The notes: a model not told the origin generated them from the letters alone. A stretch of DNA of 64,000 bases from Vanrija pseudolonga (GCF_020906515.1 NC_085852.1:1674001-1738000); one strand, 5' to 3'; positions 1 to 11,834 are shown, counted from the stretch's first letter. A program made the numbers and translations.

Positions 1-531
1 TTCCAAGGCGCGAGGCAGACTCTCATCCTGCCTCACATGCCCGTGGCTAAGCGCACCTTCGTCATGTCGCTTGCCGACGCATACCACCTCGGACGCGAGC
101 TTATCGACGCGGAGCCGAATCGCTCGGTTCAGATTCGCCGTCGTGTCGACACGCGGATTCCCAACCCGCTGCTCTCGGCCGCCGCGCCACCCCTTGGCAG
201 GACTGGCCTTGGTGGGCTCGGCAACCTTCGGGCCGCCGCGCCTGCCACTAGCAGCCCCTGGGGAGCGTCTCGTGCCGGCACGTCGACGCCGCCAACTACT
301 GCACCAGCGACCTCGGCGGCCTCTGCCGTCAAGGGCACCGCTGCCAGTATGCCGACCTCGCGCATCGTGACGCCGCAGACGTCGACCCGTCCGACACCGT
401 CTTCGTCCCCGCCTGCACCGGCCGCCCCAACGTTACCCCCTGCGCCGATTCTCCACCCGCTGCCCATTCCCGTGTCCACGCCTCGTGTGGTGGACGACGA
501 CGACTGGGACCAGAGCGGCGACGAGGCGTAA
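1..531 (+). CDS. C-terminal part of an unrecognised protein (5' end outside window)
   Basis: The frame is open from the first base to a TAA at 529-531 and has no convincing start; the ATG at 37 is internal to the open frame. The visible piece begins with an ordinary folded-looking stretch (about 60 residues, with LADAYHLGRELIDAEPN). It then becomes a long low-complexity tail rich in Pro, Ala, Ser and Thr and ends in an acidic DDDDWDQSGDEA. I do not recognise the family. The tail looks intrinsically disordered. It converges with RPC31 downstream, and the 232 bases between the two stops hold no other gene I can see. Confidence 0.55.
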   Translation, partial: FQGARQTLILPHMPVAKRTFVMSLADAYHLGRELIDAEPNRSVQIRRRVDTRIPNPLLSAAAPPLGRTGLGGLGNLRAAAPATSSPWGASRAGTSTPPTTAPATSAASAVKGTAASMPTSRIVTPQTSTRPTPSSSPPAPAAPTLPPAPILHPLPIPVSTPRVVDDDDWDQSGDEA

Positions 532-763
532 GCTCTCATCAATCCAGCATTGATCAATCAACAATTCCAATCATTCTGTAGAAGCAATCAGCATTGAATA
601 GACACGCCTCGGCGTGTGGATGTATGTGTGCATCCAACATAAGAGTACAGGCTGGGAGCAGGTGTAGTGTGTGGGCCGTTGAAAGGCATGAGTGTATGAT
701 ATGCGGTGTGACTGAAGTTTATGTGACATGATGGCGAGTGGAGCAGCAAGACGCGGCTCAGGC

Positions 764-1615
764 CTAGTCATCGTAGCGGCGGTTGCCCTCGTCTGCAGCG
801 GCGTCAGCTCGCTCCACCCCACTGTACCACTCACCATCGCCGTCGGGCTCGCCTCCATCGTCGTCGTCCGCACTGCCAGTTTCAAAGTAATTATGGTCAT
901 AGTCCTGGTGGTCCTCCTCTTCTTCGTCGTCGAAATCAAAGTCGTCCTCGTCGTCGCCCTCGCTGTCCTTTTCGCTCTTCTCGGCGTCGTCGTCGTCGTC
1001 CTTGCCCTCGAGCAGACGGCGGCGCTTGCGCGCGCGCGCCTTCTCGGCCAAATCCTTGGCCTTGGCGCTCGCCGCCTGCGGGGCAAAGTACTCGGCCCAC
1101 AGGGCGGGCGGGAACAGCCCCTCGTTGAGGTGCAGCGCGGCCGCGTCGATCGCCGTCGCGCCGCCGCCCCCGCCCGACGCTGCCGCCGTTGTCGCCGTAG
1201 GCCGCCGATACCGGTCCGAGTACGACTCGATCTCGATGCCCACCACCTTGCGTTCCGACGCGAGCCGCCACGGCGCGGGCTGGCGCGTGCCGTTCGCGCC
1301 GACCGGCCCGTCGACCAGGTCACGGTTGAGCGTGGACGCCTGCGCGATGATACGGTCCTCGAGGGGTGTTGGGCCGGGCAGCTCAGTCGCGGTTTCGAGG
1401 GGCTAGAAGGGCGGGGGTAAGTACACTAGGGGTGTTTTCGCCGCCCACGCGCAACTCACAGGATACAGCATGCCGCTGCCCTTGACGGGCCGCCCAAAGC
1501 TCTCGAAGATGGCGCCGAGCTCGTCCTTGTTCATGCCGACGAATGCGGCGTGGATGTTGTCGCGCGCCGACGCGGACCCGCCACGGCCGCGGCCGCGACC
1601 CCGTCCTCGAGACAT
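764..1615 (-). CDS. RPC31: RNA polymerase III subunit RPC31 (C7)
   Basis: Two exons, complement(1460-1615) and (764-1381), with a 78-nt GTGAGT...AG intron, give 257 aa. The N-terminus is the Gly/Arg run MSRGRGRGRGRGG. The C-terminus is a long Asp/Glu tract containing DHQDYDHNYFE, the acidic tail with Y/F-rich motif typical of Rpc31/RPC7. Rpc31 is part of the Pol III-specific heterotrimer with Rpc82 and Rpc34 that works in initiation of tRNA and 5S transcription in the nucleus. Family assignment rests on the two ends plus length (yeast Rpc31 is about 250 aa); the middle is weakly conserved in this family. The start is the first ATG before the RG repeats. Confidence 0.82.
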
Positions 1616-1903
1616 TGTTGGTGGTTGGTTGTGTGGGAGGTGTTGAAGTGATTGTTGTGAAGCCGGCGTCGGCGTCGTAAATTCGACGTCGAACCCAACT
1701 CAGCGTAATGTCCCCGACACCGCGCCACATGGCTCCCACGTGCACAGGCACGGCCTCCACGTCGAACGGAAGCTTTCCGTGCCTCCTGCGCGCGTCTCCG
1801 CGATTTCTGCGGCTGCGCGGCTGGCTGCTGGTGTAATGTCGAATGAATGCGTGTCAGGCCGCATCTCACAACAACACTTATACCCAAGTCCGCCACCCTC
1901 GCC

Positions 1904-3451
1904 ATGCTACCCCGGCCCCTCTTCTGGGCCATCGGGCTCATCCTCCTCAGCGGCGCCCTCGCAAAGACGTACTACTCGGTCCTGGGCAGTAAGTCGGCCT
2001 TTTGTGGGCAGCCACTGCCGCCTCCACCACCGCCGCCGCGCGCCACGTCACTGACGCACCCCAGTCGACCGGAGCGCCGAGGAGAGCGACATCAAGCGGG
2101 CGTACAGGGTGGGTTTTTACGGCCTTGGACAGCTGCTAATGGGCCAGAAACTGTCGAAAAAGTTCCACCCAGACATCAACCCCGACGAGAGCGCACACGA
2201 GAAGTTTATCGAGGTGGCTAGGGGTGAGTCTGGCAGGCGGTGGCGGCGGCGGCGGTGGGCGGCAGTGGCGGCGCTGACGCGATACAGCGTACGAGGTGCT
2301 GTCAGATAGCGAGGTGAGTCGTACCGGTGTCTTGGTGGGGCCGCGGGGCTGACATTGCGCCAGCTCCGATCCATCTACGACCGGGGCGGCGAGGCCGGAC
2401 TGAAGCGGCACGAGGAGCGCAAGAACGCGCCCAACGACCCGTTCGCGCAGTTCTTTGGCGGCGGAGGCCGCCAGGAGCCCCCTAGAGGCCCCTCGGTGCT
2501 TACCAACCTCGATGTCCCCCTCGCCGACATGTACACTGGCCGCACGGTCGAGTTCACCATCCCGCGCCGCGTCATCTGTACGAGCTGTCACGGAAGCGGC
2601 GCGCACTCGCCCGCCGATGTGCAGCAGTGCAGCGGGTGCGGAGGGCAGGGTGTCGTCGTGCAGAAGCACCAGGTGTTCCCCGGCATGTTTACCAATGTCC
2701 AGATGACGTGAGTGGCAGCCAGTGCCACCGACGCCGCCAGCTGACATGTCCAGATGCCCTCACTGTAACGGAAAAGGCGAGCGGATCACGCGCCACTGCG
2801 GCAAGTGCAACGGCGAGCGGACGATCCAGGCGCAGAACACGCTCGCGGTGCACGTCCCGGCCGGCGCGCCAGAGGGCTACGAGGAGGTGTTTAGCGGCGA
2901 GGCCGACCAGAGCCCCGACTACGACGCGGGCGACGTGATCGTGCGCGTGCGGAGCCAACCCAAGAGCAACAAGGGCTGGACGCGCAAGGAGTCTGGGCTG
3001 GTGGGACGTGTAACGCTGAGCGTGGCCGAGGTGAGCGAGCGAGCACCGCGGGCGGACGGGCACGCACAATACAACAAACAGAGCGCTGACGCAACGCCAC
3101 AGGCACTGCTTGGATTCGAGCGCAACCTCACTTCCCTCGACGGACGGGTCATCTCCCTCGGCCGCGGAGGCACCACGCAGCCCGGCGAGGTCGAGGTCAT
3201 CGAGGGCGAGGGGGTGAGTCGGCGTGCTGAGGTGCTGGGAAAACTGTCGCTAACCGCATCCCCGCAGATGCCATCATACCACGACATTCCCCAGGGCGAC
3301 ATGTACATCGAGTACTCTGTCGTGTTCCCCACGGCCGTGTCGGACGGGACGCGTAAAAGTGGGTCATCTTGGCGTGGTTGGCTTGGTTGCTGACTTGACT
3401 TTAGAACTCGTCGACGTGTTTGGCGGTAGTATTGCTCGGGACGAGCTGTAG
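1904..3451 (+). CDS. SCJ1: ER-lumenal type I DnaJ/Hsp40 co-chaperone ending in RDEL (Scj1-like)
   Basis: Nine exons (1904-1988, 2065-2108, 2148-2223, 2288-2313, 2364-2707, 2754-3030, 3103-3213, 3268-3358, 3405-3451) join in phase to 366 aa. A signal peptide (MLPRPLFWAIGLILLSGALA) is followed by a J domain (about residues 21-85) with the HPD motif in KKFHPDINPDE. A short Gly/Phe stretch comes next, then a zinc-finger region with four CxxCxGxG-type motifs (CTSCHGSG, CSGCGGQG, CPHCNGKG, CGKCNGE), then the C-terminal substrate domain. The last residues are SIARDEL, a KDEL/HDEL-type ER retrieval signal, so signal peptide and tail agree on an ER-lumen location. The expected role is stimulating BiP/Kar2 ATPase in folding and ER-associated degradation. 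Confidence 0.9.
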
Positions 3452-3645
3452 ACTTTGCATGCATGTAGACATCTCATTGGTGTGGTGGGTGGGCGTTCAT
3501 GCCGGTGTGGGTGGGCAGTTGCCATCGTCGTCAGCGCTCACGACGTGGCGTACAAAGTTGTCGCCGCCCGCAATCTTGATGACGGGCCTATCTGGCCATT
3601 TGCACTGCTAACATTGGCTTACATGGCTCAGGTGTCTGTCTACTC

Positions 3646-5791
3646 TTATACTATAGGCTTGGCCGCCTCATGGGTGGTGGCCTGGGATTGGTCTTGCTCG
3701 GAATGGGCTGGTGGGTCTGAAGCGGCGGCGGCTGATGTCTCGCTCGTTTCTGTGACGATGGGCTCGGCGGCAGCGACTTCGGTGACGGCAGTAGCCTTGC
3801 TGTGCTCAGGCTGAGGCGCCGCGACCGGCGCAGCATCTGTGGCGGCTTCCACCACAGTGCCTGGGGCAACGGCAGCAGCCGTAGGAACCTCAGCGATAGA
3901 GGCAACCGCAGCGGCAGGAGCCTCGGCGACAGGGGCCGCAGCCGGCGCCGCAGGAGCAGACAGCTGCCTGGGTGGAGTGGGGACCGCAGGCGGCGTGTCG
4001 GCGAGCTCGTGGCGCGTCTGGGCAAGTGCAGCCTGCATGAGGTGGTCCTTGGTGACGACGTCAAAGTGGCCCGGGCTGTTGTGTCAGCTTGACGTGAGCT
4101 GTGACGCCACGACCTACCGATACAGCAGCGTCAGTGGCCGCAGCTCCTCCTCGGACCCCTTCTGCTCTCCAAACTCGACCCAGTTGATCACGTCGTCGCC
4201 CGAAATGTCGGACCGGTCGAGATACGCCACGCGCAGGGGCACGGCCAGCGCCGACGCGAGCGCCATGATCTGGGCGTGGTCGGCTTCCTTGCCGCACGGC
4301 TCGACTTCCTCGCGACAGAAGGCATCGGGGGACACCGGCTCGAGGGTCACGGGCGAGAAGAGGAATGGCGCAAAGTCGTCGGGATGGGTGCGGATGTGGG
4401 CGCCAGTCATGAGGCGGAGGGCCTGGGACGTGAGTGGGTTGAATGATAGAAGCCGGGAACCCACCACCACAATGCAGTTGCTCTTCTCGGCATCCTGGAG
4501 CAGCTGGAGTAAAGTGAACTCTGTTGGCTGCTGGCCTTGAGGGGGGTCGATAAACGACACGATGACGTTGATAAGCGGGTCGATAAACTCCTCGAGCTGG
4601 GTGTGTCAGCTTCCTCACCCACCAAGCTAGCTGTCTCACAATGTCTGATTGGAACCCAACGCGCTCCATGACCGGCACGGTGGCCTGAATGGCCGTGAGG
4701 GCCGCACCGGCTTCCTCACTTGGCTTCGGGGCGTATAGGATTCGCAGGAGGTAGGCGAGAGTGAAGGCTGAGGCAGTTAGTGTCTACTGCAGACGCGATG
4801 AGCAGGGAAGGGCGAGGGTGCAACGACACAGCAGAGCACTTGTCGCACGCCGAGTGCAGCGTCACACGCTTCCAGCAGTGTGCTAGCGGCTGCTCGGTTG
4901 TCCACCGTCACGGCATCACCAGCGACCACCACGCCACCACCCACAAGCCACTCACATCGGTAGAAGCAGTCGCCGTCGCCCCTTGCCCTCCAAATCTGGT
5001 CCCAGCCGTTTTGTTCCAACCATTCGAGCTTGCGGAGGACCTGGGGCGAGCCGCGGAGATACTCTGCCTTGATGGCGAGGAGGGGCACAGGTCCAGTGAT
5101 GAGTGGCTGTTTGCGCACGCGGCGTGTCAGCGTGCCAGATATGATGATGTGGAAGAAGATGGCGATGCGCGGGGCCAGCGTGCGGACGAGCACGAGGGTG
5201 CCGAGGATGACAGCGAGGGCCGTCCACATCATGGTGAAAGTGAAGAACGAGGAATGGACAGATGCAGTATGCAGCAGAAGACTACTGCTGCGCCCTCGCG
5301 TTCGTTCCGTTCTCGTTCCAGAAGCAGCGCAACGCAACGCAACGCAGCCAACTCACCTTGTTCATCACGTCGCCGTCCATGCCCTCCATGAGGCGCGTGA
5401 TCTCCTGGTCGGTGAGCGTGCTCAGGTCTGTCGTTTCGTCGATCACGCGCTCGGGCGACGTCAGGCCCGCGCTGGCGGCCGCGACGGCGGACGCGTGGAA
5501 CGGCGAGCGCGCCGTCTCGCCGTCGGCAGTGGCGGGGGCTGCGGTCGCGGCGGGCGGGGGCTGCGGCTGCGCGACAAAGGCTTCGAACGGCGGCTCTTCC
5601 CACAGCTCTTCCTGCGGCTCGGCGCGCCGCTGCTGTTGAGAGGGGGTGGCCGACGCTGCGCGGCTCGGGCCAGAGGACGCCGGCGCCGAGGTGCGCTGCG
5701 AGCCAGGGGCTGACTGGCGCGCTGGAGACGGCGACGCGTCCTTGTCCCCCGAGACCTTGGCGGCTAAGCGCCCAAACCACGACTTGGACAT
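3646..5791 (-). CDS. Otubain-type ubiquitin thioesterase (OTU deubiquitinase)
   Basis: Exons complement(5357-5791, 4956-5106, 4640-4767, 4118-4596, 3646-4075) give 540 aa. The N-terminal ~145 residues are Ser/Pro/Ala-rich. The peptidase C65 (otubain) domain spans about residues 155-405. Catalytic residues are visible: Asp189 and Cys192 in GDGDCFYR and His401 in RPGHFDVV; VEFGEQKGSEEELRPL is the usual otubain stretch before the histidine loop. The last ~135 residues are an Ala/Pro-rich tail not found in human OTUB1. Otubains cleave ubiquitin chains (OTUB1 prefers K48) and can inhibit E2 enzymes. Intron 1 (250 nt) and intron 2 (188 nt) are long for this genome. Intron 1 carries an open frame continuous with exon 2 (see findings). 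Confidence 0.88.
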
Positions 5792-6186
5792 GGGGCGATA
5801 AGGGTGGTGGTGGCGGTGGGCGCTGGTGTCTGTTGTTGCGATTAGGCGTGCTTGAAACGGGGTGAAACGTGGGGTATGTAAGCCGTCGTTGTGTAGGTGT
5901 CGATTGGGAGAGGAGATGTCAACGTCGAGTGGTGCAGTGGTCTGCTGATTAGACCGACGAGCAGCCAAGACTTGGCCGCCGGCGCCAACGTCATTGTAGG
6001 CCCAGAGCCCACGTGTATTGCGGTGCCTGGGGGCCGTATTATAAACCGTATTCAGTCTATGACTGTTTCAGTTTTCTAATAGTGATTACATCGATTACAG
6101 CCCTTTAGTCATTGTCATTCGGCACGTCGACCGCGCCGTGCACAAAAGTCGGCTGTCGACTCGGCATCACCGCTCAACAACAACAA
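5792..6186. promoter_or_regulatory. Divergent promoter region between otubain and VMA12 genes
   Basis: A 395-bp gap between two head-to-head start codons. It contains an AT-rich patch near 6030-6080, but I see no clear TATA box or repeat. No coding frame of interest. Confidence 0.4.
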
Positions 6187-7190
6187 CAAATGGCCGCCCC
6201 GACGCTCTTCACCCTTCCGCCGCACATCCAGGACGCGATCGCGCGCCTCGCAGCCACCGAGGCCGCCCCAGACGCGCTGCGCACCGAGCTGCGCGACGCG
6301 CTTGCGCGTGCGCCGGGCAGAGCAGAGGCGGTGTACGGCGATGCCGCCGCTGCGGCGGTGTCCGAGTCGGCCGCGTCAGCGCCAGCAGCAGTCGACGCCG
6401 ACGCCGACAAGCCACTCGCGCTGCGTGAGGCCCCGCCGCCGCTCGTCGATGCCGAAGTGCTCGAGCGGCTTGCCGTGTGGTCGGCTTCCGAGGCTGGACG
6501 CAGCGCTTTGGCTGATCACGGGCTAGGTGAGCTGCTCAAGTAACAAACAGCTGACAGCAGACCACGGCGAGTACTCGCATATCGCGCTCGTGGCCGGCGC
6601 AGAGGTCTACCTCCCGCCCAAGCAGCGCGCGTTGCTACGCAGCGCCGAGGCCGAGGACACGCGGGCCGAGAAGGTGTGCCAGCTGCGATAGTGAGGACGA
6701 TCGAAGCTGACCACGACAGACAAATCCTTACCTCCCGGCGTACATGTCCCCGCGCCCAGCGTCCTTCGGACAAGAGTACCGCGCCCTCGGTCGCCAACTG
6801 GCCACGGTGCTCAACGTGCTCTTCTCCGTCTTTGGGCTCGGCGGCGCGGCGTACGTCGCAGCCACGACGGGCGCGGGGTGGACGCGCTCCCAGGGCCTCA
6901 TCCTCGCCGTGATTGCCGGCGCGGTTGTCGCCGTCGCTGACATCGGGCTCATCTGGATCTTCTCGGCACGGATTAAGAAGGATCGTCGCGAGGCGAGCAT
7001 CAAGAGCATCAAGACGAATAAGGGGAGCGGGCGGGCGCCGGGGACTGAGCCGACGGTTCTGGAGCTCGAGGCTGAAGAGGTCGAGGGAGAGACCGAGGAG
7101 GAGGCAGGGGAGAAGGACGCGCCGGTGGACCTAATCCCCGCGCCAAAGGCAGCAGTCAGGCTACGCCGCCGCGCACTCGGTGAGCGGTAG
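6187..7190 (+). CDS. VMA12: V-ATPase assembly factor VMA12/VPH2-like (TMEM199 family)
   Basis: Exons 6187-6526, 6561-6673 and 6720-7190 give 307 aa. The first intron is only 34 nt. The family layout is visible: a soluble N-terminal half, then AGAEVYLPPKQR (the YLPPK-type motif before the membrane part), then SFGQEYRALGRQLATVLNVLFSVF leading into two hydrophobic segments (about residues 180-203 and 211-235). The C-terminal tail is charged (Glu-rich) and ends in basic residues. Vma12 family proteins sit in the ER membrane and, with Vma21 and Vma22, assemble the V0 sector of the vacuolar ATPase. The start is the first ATG, just after a CAACAACAACAA leader. Confidence 0.82.
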
Positions 7191-7264
7191 CACACCCACA
7201 CTCGTCTAATGTGGCAATGCATGGCATGGTCTAGTATATGCAATATGGGGTGCAAGGCGTAAAG

Positions 7265-8752
7265 CTACAACCTGTAGTCGATCAGTTCGTCGTCGCCGGT
7301 GGGGAACTTGTGCGGGCGGCCACCAGCCGGCCGCGTCCAGTCTATCGCGGAATCCGTCGCCACCGTGGTCGTCGGTGTGGGCCGGTCGTGCCAGCCCGGC
7401 AAGGACGCCGAGGGGTCGCCGACCTCGTGGAAGCCGTCGTCGTCGTTGTACACGTCGGCCGCGTCGTCGACTGCGCTCTCCGCATCAGGCGCCCCGCTCG
7501 TAATTGGCTCGGAGGGTGCCGCATGCCGCCGCGGCTTGTAAATGAGCACGATGACCAGCCCGACAATGATAAGAATCAACAGCAGGATACACCGCCGCCG
7601 GCCAGTGTTGGACTGATACCGCTGCGCCGTCTTGAGCTCCTCGACCGCGTGCTCCATCGACCGGCTCGTCTCCATTACGTTGTACTCGACCGTGTCGAGC
7701 ACAGTGCCCTGCTCGACGACGAGGTTGCCCAGGTCGCGGAAGAGCTCGGCGAGCTCGGCTATCGACTGGGCAATCTGCTGCACCTCGTTTGACCGTTGTG
7801 TAATGTCGAGCGCGACATGGGATTGCGTCTGGGCCTGAGACTGGGACTGCAGGTTGCGGGTCTGGCGGCGTCAGCGGAGCCTTACGGCCTATACTCACCG
7901 CCTCCTCGTCCTCGGCGAGCTCGTCCAACCCATCGGTGCCTCGTAATGTGATCGCGCCGCTCGCCGCCAGCAAGTCCTTGTTCTTGATGGCGTGGCCCTG
8001 GAGTTCTGCGCGTTAGTGTGGCCCAGACGTCACGCACTCACTTTGCATGTACACTCGCTGCTTCTTCCTGAACTGCCCCGATGCTTCCTGCACCTTTTGT
8101 GCCAGGCCGCGCTGGGCATTGGCCGCGGTGACACTCTCAGCGCGTGTTGCCCGTGGGCCGGCGCTGATGGACCCAACGAGAGACGAGCACCGTCGAAAGT
8201 CCTGGGTGTGAGCGTCTCTTTGGCGCAGCTTCACGCACCCTCGTGATGTCTGCCGTCTGCCGCTCAATCTCGGCTTCTTCCTTGGATCGGTCGTTGAAGC
8301 CAGGCAGGACGTGTTTGGCATGCAGCTTGTCGAGTGCCGTGACTGCCGCGTCAGCGTCGAAACAGGACCAACTACCCACCCTTGGACTGCACGCGCGATA
8401 GAATCTCCTCGACTTCGTCGGTGATATCAACCCTGCCGGTGTCAGTGTGAGCCCAGATCCCAGCCTCCCGCGCGCACCATTTAGGAGGGAGGTCGCTCAT
8501 GTCGACGCGGTGAGAGCCGCCCAGCAAGCGGCCCTGCTCGTCGTCCGCGACATCGACCGTGTCGCCATACTGCGCGGCAGCTATACGCGACCCCCGGTTC
8601 GAGCTAAACGTTGAGCTGTCGCGCACCGAGAGGTAGAAGAGGGTACGCGATCGAGTGACGCCGAGTTGCTGGCCCTGGGGAGCTCGCGATGACGAGGGGC
8701 CTGACGACGACGAGGGACCCGAGGCCGAGTAGGCCGCGTATGGGTTTGCCAT
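7265..8752 (-). CDS. TLG2: TLG2/syntaxin-16-type t-SNARE
   Basis: Six exons, complement(8478-8752, 8380-8432, 8239-8342, 8042-8201, 7899-8005, 7265-7861), give 431 aa. The N-terminal RTLFYLSVRDS and the Habc piece LPPKWVDITDEVEEIL...LHAKHVLPGFNDRS match the Tlg2/syntaxin-16 pattern; KVQEASGQFRKKQRVYMQKLQGH is the linker typical of the family. The t-SNARE helix runs about residues 261-320 with the zero-layer Gln at about 284 (VVEQG). The membrane anchor (CILLLILIIVGLVIVLIY) is at about 324-341. A ~90-residue lumenal tail follows, as in Tlg2 and unlike most syntaxins. The protein should act in endosome-to-Golgi fusion with Vps45 and Tlg1/Vti1. Confidence 0.87.
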
Positions 8753-9387
8753 CGCGCCGAGTGGGGTTGTGCTGCTGGCCTGTCCGAGGTGGGGCTGTGG
8801 ATTGTACAAGATACAGTTGTTGTTATTGTCGTGTTTGTTCGTGTCGGCGATGTGGCCGGTGGTTGTGACGATGCGCGCGCCTCGGTCGGCGGCGGCGGCG
8901 TCGTGGTTGCGTCGTCGATGTCGATGTAAGGGAATATCACGTGGCAAGGGCGTCGGTGGATCGCGTGGATCAAGCATGGCTGGAATGGGTCTGAGACATC
9001 CGGACTCAAAAGCTAATCGAGCTAATCGATCTAATGGCTCGTGGCAACTTCGGCATTACCCGGATTAGTCGATTGTAATAAAGTCATTACATGTGGCCCA
9101 TGCGGCGCCCGGTTACTTTTGGGTGAGGTGTAGGGATTCCCGGCATTCTGTGCAACCGAGGGGGACACCAGGACCGACGCAACTTCGATGACCACGACAT
9201 TGTATCTGTTAGCTTCCTTTTCTACTCTTACTCATACCCCATCACACATCGACATCTCATACTCATTGACATTGCACCTTCCACCTCACTACCTCACTAC
9301 TTACAGACACCACAAGCAACGTGTTTCATCGCATAGAAGGCTAGAGCACAAACTCCTCCCCGCGACTCCCACCTCACGCGAGCCAAA
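8753..9387. promoter_or_regulatory. Divergent promoter region between TLG2 and PEX5
   Basis: 635 bp between head-to-head genes. Around 9010-9035 there are close copies of GCTAATCGA, and CGGATTAGTCGATTG lies at 9060-9075. The 200 bp before PEX5 are pyrimidine-rich (CTCATAC, CCTCACTAC), like a fungal 5' leader. No gene seen. Confidence 0.4.
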
Positions 9388-11774
9388 ATGTCCCAGTTCA
9401 TTTCAGGTGGCGTAGAGTGTGGCCCGTCAAACACGCTCAAGGATGTGTCATCGCTCGTAGAGCGCGACTATGGTGTCCAACGTGTGAGTGGTAGCCGTGA
9501 ACATGGAAGCACACACCCGCTAACTCCCACAGGATCGCTATGGCCCCGCAGCCCCGGGGCCCAGCGCTGGCCCCAGCTCTGTATGTTGTTTCACAACAAC
9601 CCGCAGCATCGCTGACAGCTCCAGTTTCGAACACGGCCCGCCGCAGGCTCCCCGTCGCACGCGCCAGCACCTCCCCAGGCAGCCTTTGATCTCGCACAGC
9701 TCCGCTCACACCTCCCCTCGCCCGGACATTCGGCCGCCCAGTTTCACCCCCAGCACGCGCCGGCCCACATCGGCCCAGCGGCGGCTGCCCCAGGCGCATG
9801 GGCCGACGGATACATGGCCAAGGGCAAGGGACGCGCCGACGCCGTATCGGCTCCCGTCAGCAACTGGGGACAAGAGTTTGACGCGCGCTCGTCGCCAGGC
9901 CGTGTCATCTCGGCCCACCAGTCGCGTGCGGCGACCCCGCCGCTCGCCCCATGGCAGCGCCAGCAGGCGTTTGCCCCGCCAGCCCAGTTCGGCCAGTTCG
10001 CCCCCCAGCCATTCTACCCTCAGCAGCAAATGATGCCCATGCACCACCCCCAGCCCGAGCCGTTCTTGATGCACCCCCAACCGCCGCCCCCTCAGGTGCT
10101 GCAGCAGGCGCCTCAGGTACCGGTGACGGCGACAGCACCGCCGGCGGCTAGCACGAAGGACCAGCCAAACGACCTTCTTGCTCGCACCGCTCAGGACCTG
10201 GTCGACTCTCTCACACCAGAGACGCTCGCAGAGAATGAGAAGCTCGCCAATAGCCAGTTCATCTCGCTGCTGCGTGGCCTCGGAGATGGCAGTGTCGTCG
10301 TCGACGAGGGCAAGGCTCAAACGGTGGAGGGAAGCGAGATCACCGAGGGTGCCAAGTTTGTGCAGTCTGGCGGCGGTGGCGACTGGGCTGCTGCTTTCAA
10401 CCTCGGTGCGAGTACCTCGGCGTCTCGTGCGCCAGTCGAAGCCAATGCTTCGGTAAGCCGCTCTCCAACCTTTGCCTCCACATCTACGCAAGACGCATGG
10501 GCTGAGAATATCCAGAGCACGATCCTGATGAACGATGGGATCCCGACTCAGACCGCTCGACCAAAGAGCGTTCACTTTGACGAGCCTCAGTCGTATGGCG
10601 TCCCTCGTGATCTGGAAGAAGCGCTCGCGCAGACTTCTACGGCCGTCCCTGGTGCTGGACTCCAATGGGAGGAGGATCTCGAAGACGACTTTGACACCGA
10701 GGCGCTCCAGCACTTTTCCGGACCGCCGCGTACCCAGCAGCACATGGACAGTGGGGGTATCGGCATGCACGAGCAGTGGGCCTCTCTCGCACACGACTGG
10801 GACAACTGGGACACGGCACCGATTGAACCTTATGCCTTTCATTCCGCCAACCCTTACACCCTCGGCGCGCCGATTGTTCGTGAGCTGTCTCCCACCACAA
10901 TGGTAGGTATTCGACCTCTGTTAGGAAGCAGCTACTGACGCTCCAGGGTGTGCTTGAGCTCGAGGCTGCCGTTCAGCAGGAGCCACGAGATGCCGACGCT
11001 TGGCTCAACCTGGGATTAAAGCAGCAGGAGAATGAGCGCGAGGATGCCGCCATCCGTGCTCTCAACCGAGCCACCCAGATCGAGCCCAACCTGCGCGCCG
11101 CATACCTCGCCCTCGCCGTGAGCTACACCAACGATGGTCGTGAGGACCGCGCGCACGCCTCGCTCGAGAAGTGGATCGAACTCGGCGGCGACGCCGAGGG
11201 CGGCCTGCTCAGCGAAACGCCAGGCGAGACTCGCCAGGAGCGCCAGGGCCGCATCATTGAGCGCCTTATCCACATTGCGCGCCAGAACCCCGACGACCTC
11301 GACGTTGATGTCCAGGTCGCCCTCGGCGTTCTGTTCAACGCCTCCGAGGACTACGACAAGGCCGAAGACTGCTTCAATGCCGCCCTCGAGGCCCGCCCGG
11401 ACGACTGGGTCCTGTACAACCGTCTCGGTGCAACGCTGGCCAACAGCGGACGTTCGCACGAGGCCATCAAGTACTACCACCGCGCGCTGTCAATCCACCC
11501 CAACTTTGTCCGCGCCCAGTTCAACCTCGGTATCAGCTACATCAACCTAGCGCAGTACCGCCTCGCTGCGCAGTGCATCCTCGACGCCATCCGCCTCCAG
11601 CACGCAGACGTGACTGAGGGCTACGGCGCGTCCACTGGTGGTGCCAACGCAAAGGGCGTGACCCCCGACGCGCTCTGGACCACCCTCCGCATGGCCTGCC
11701 TCCACCTCAACCGCCCAGACCTCGTCGCTATCTGCAACTCCCAGGACCTCGGCGGCTTCCCGCTCGAGCTGTAG
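9388..11774 (+). CDS. PEX5: Peroxisomal targeting signal 1 receptor PEX5
   Basis: Exons 9388-9483, 9533-9580, 9625-10902 and 10947-11774 give 749 aa. The start MSQFISGGVECGPSN has the conserved N-terminal cysteine (Cys11) that is mono-ubiquitinated for receptor recycling. Aromatic WxxxF-type motifs for Pex13/Pex14 docking include WGQEF (129-133), WAENI, WEEDL and WDNWD. The C-terminal half carries TPR repeats (from about residue 475: DADAWLNLGLKQQENEREDAAIRALNRA; later DDWVLYNRLGATLANSGRSHEAIKYYHRAL) that bind the C-terminal SKL-type signal. The long Gln/Pro/His-rich linker is disordered. The last intron falls just before the TPR domain. It shares a divergent promoter with TLG2. Confidence 0.93.
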
Positions 11775-11834
11775 TTCCGCTTCTTCTCCATTGTATGCAT
11801 TTGCCATTTTACATTACAGTAGTAGTGCTACAGT

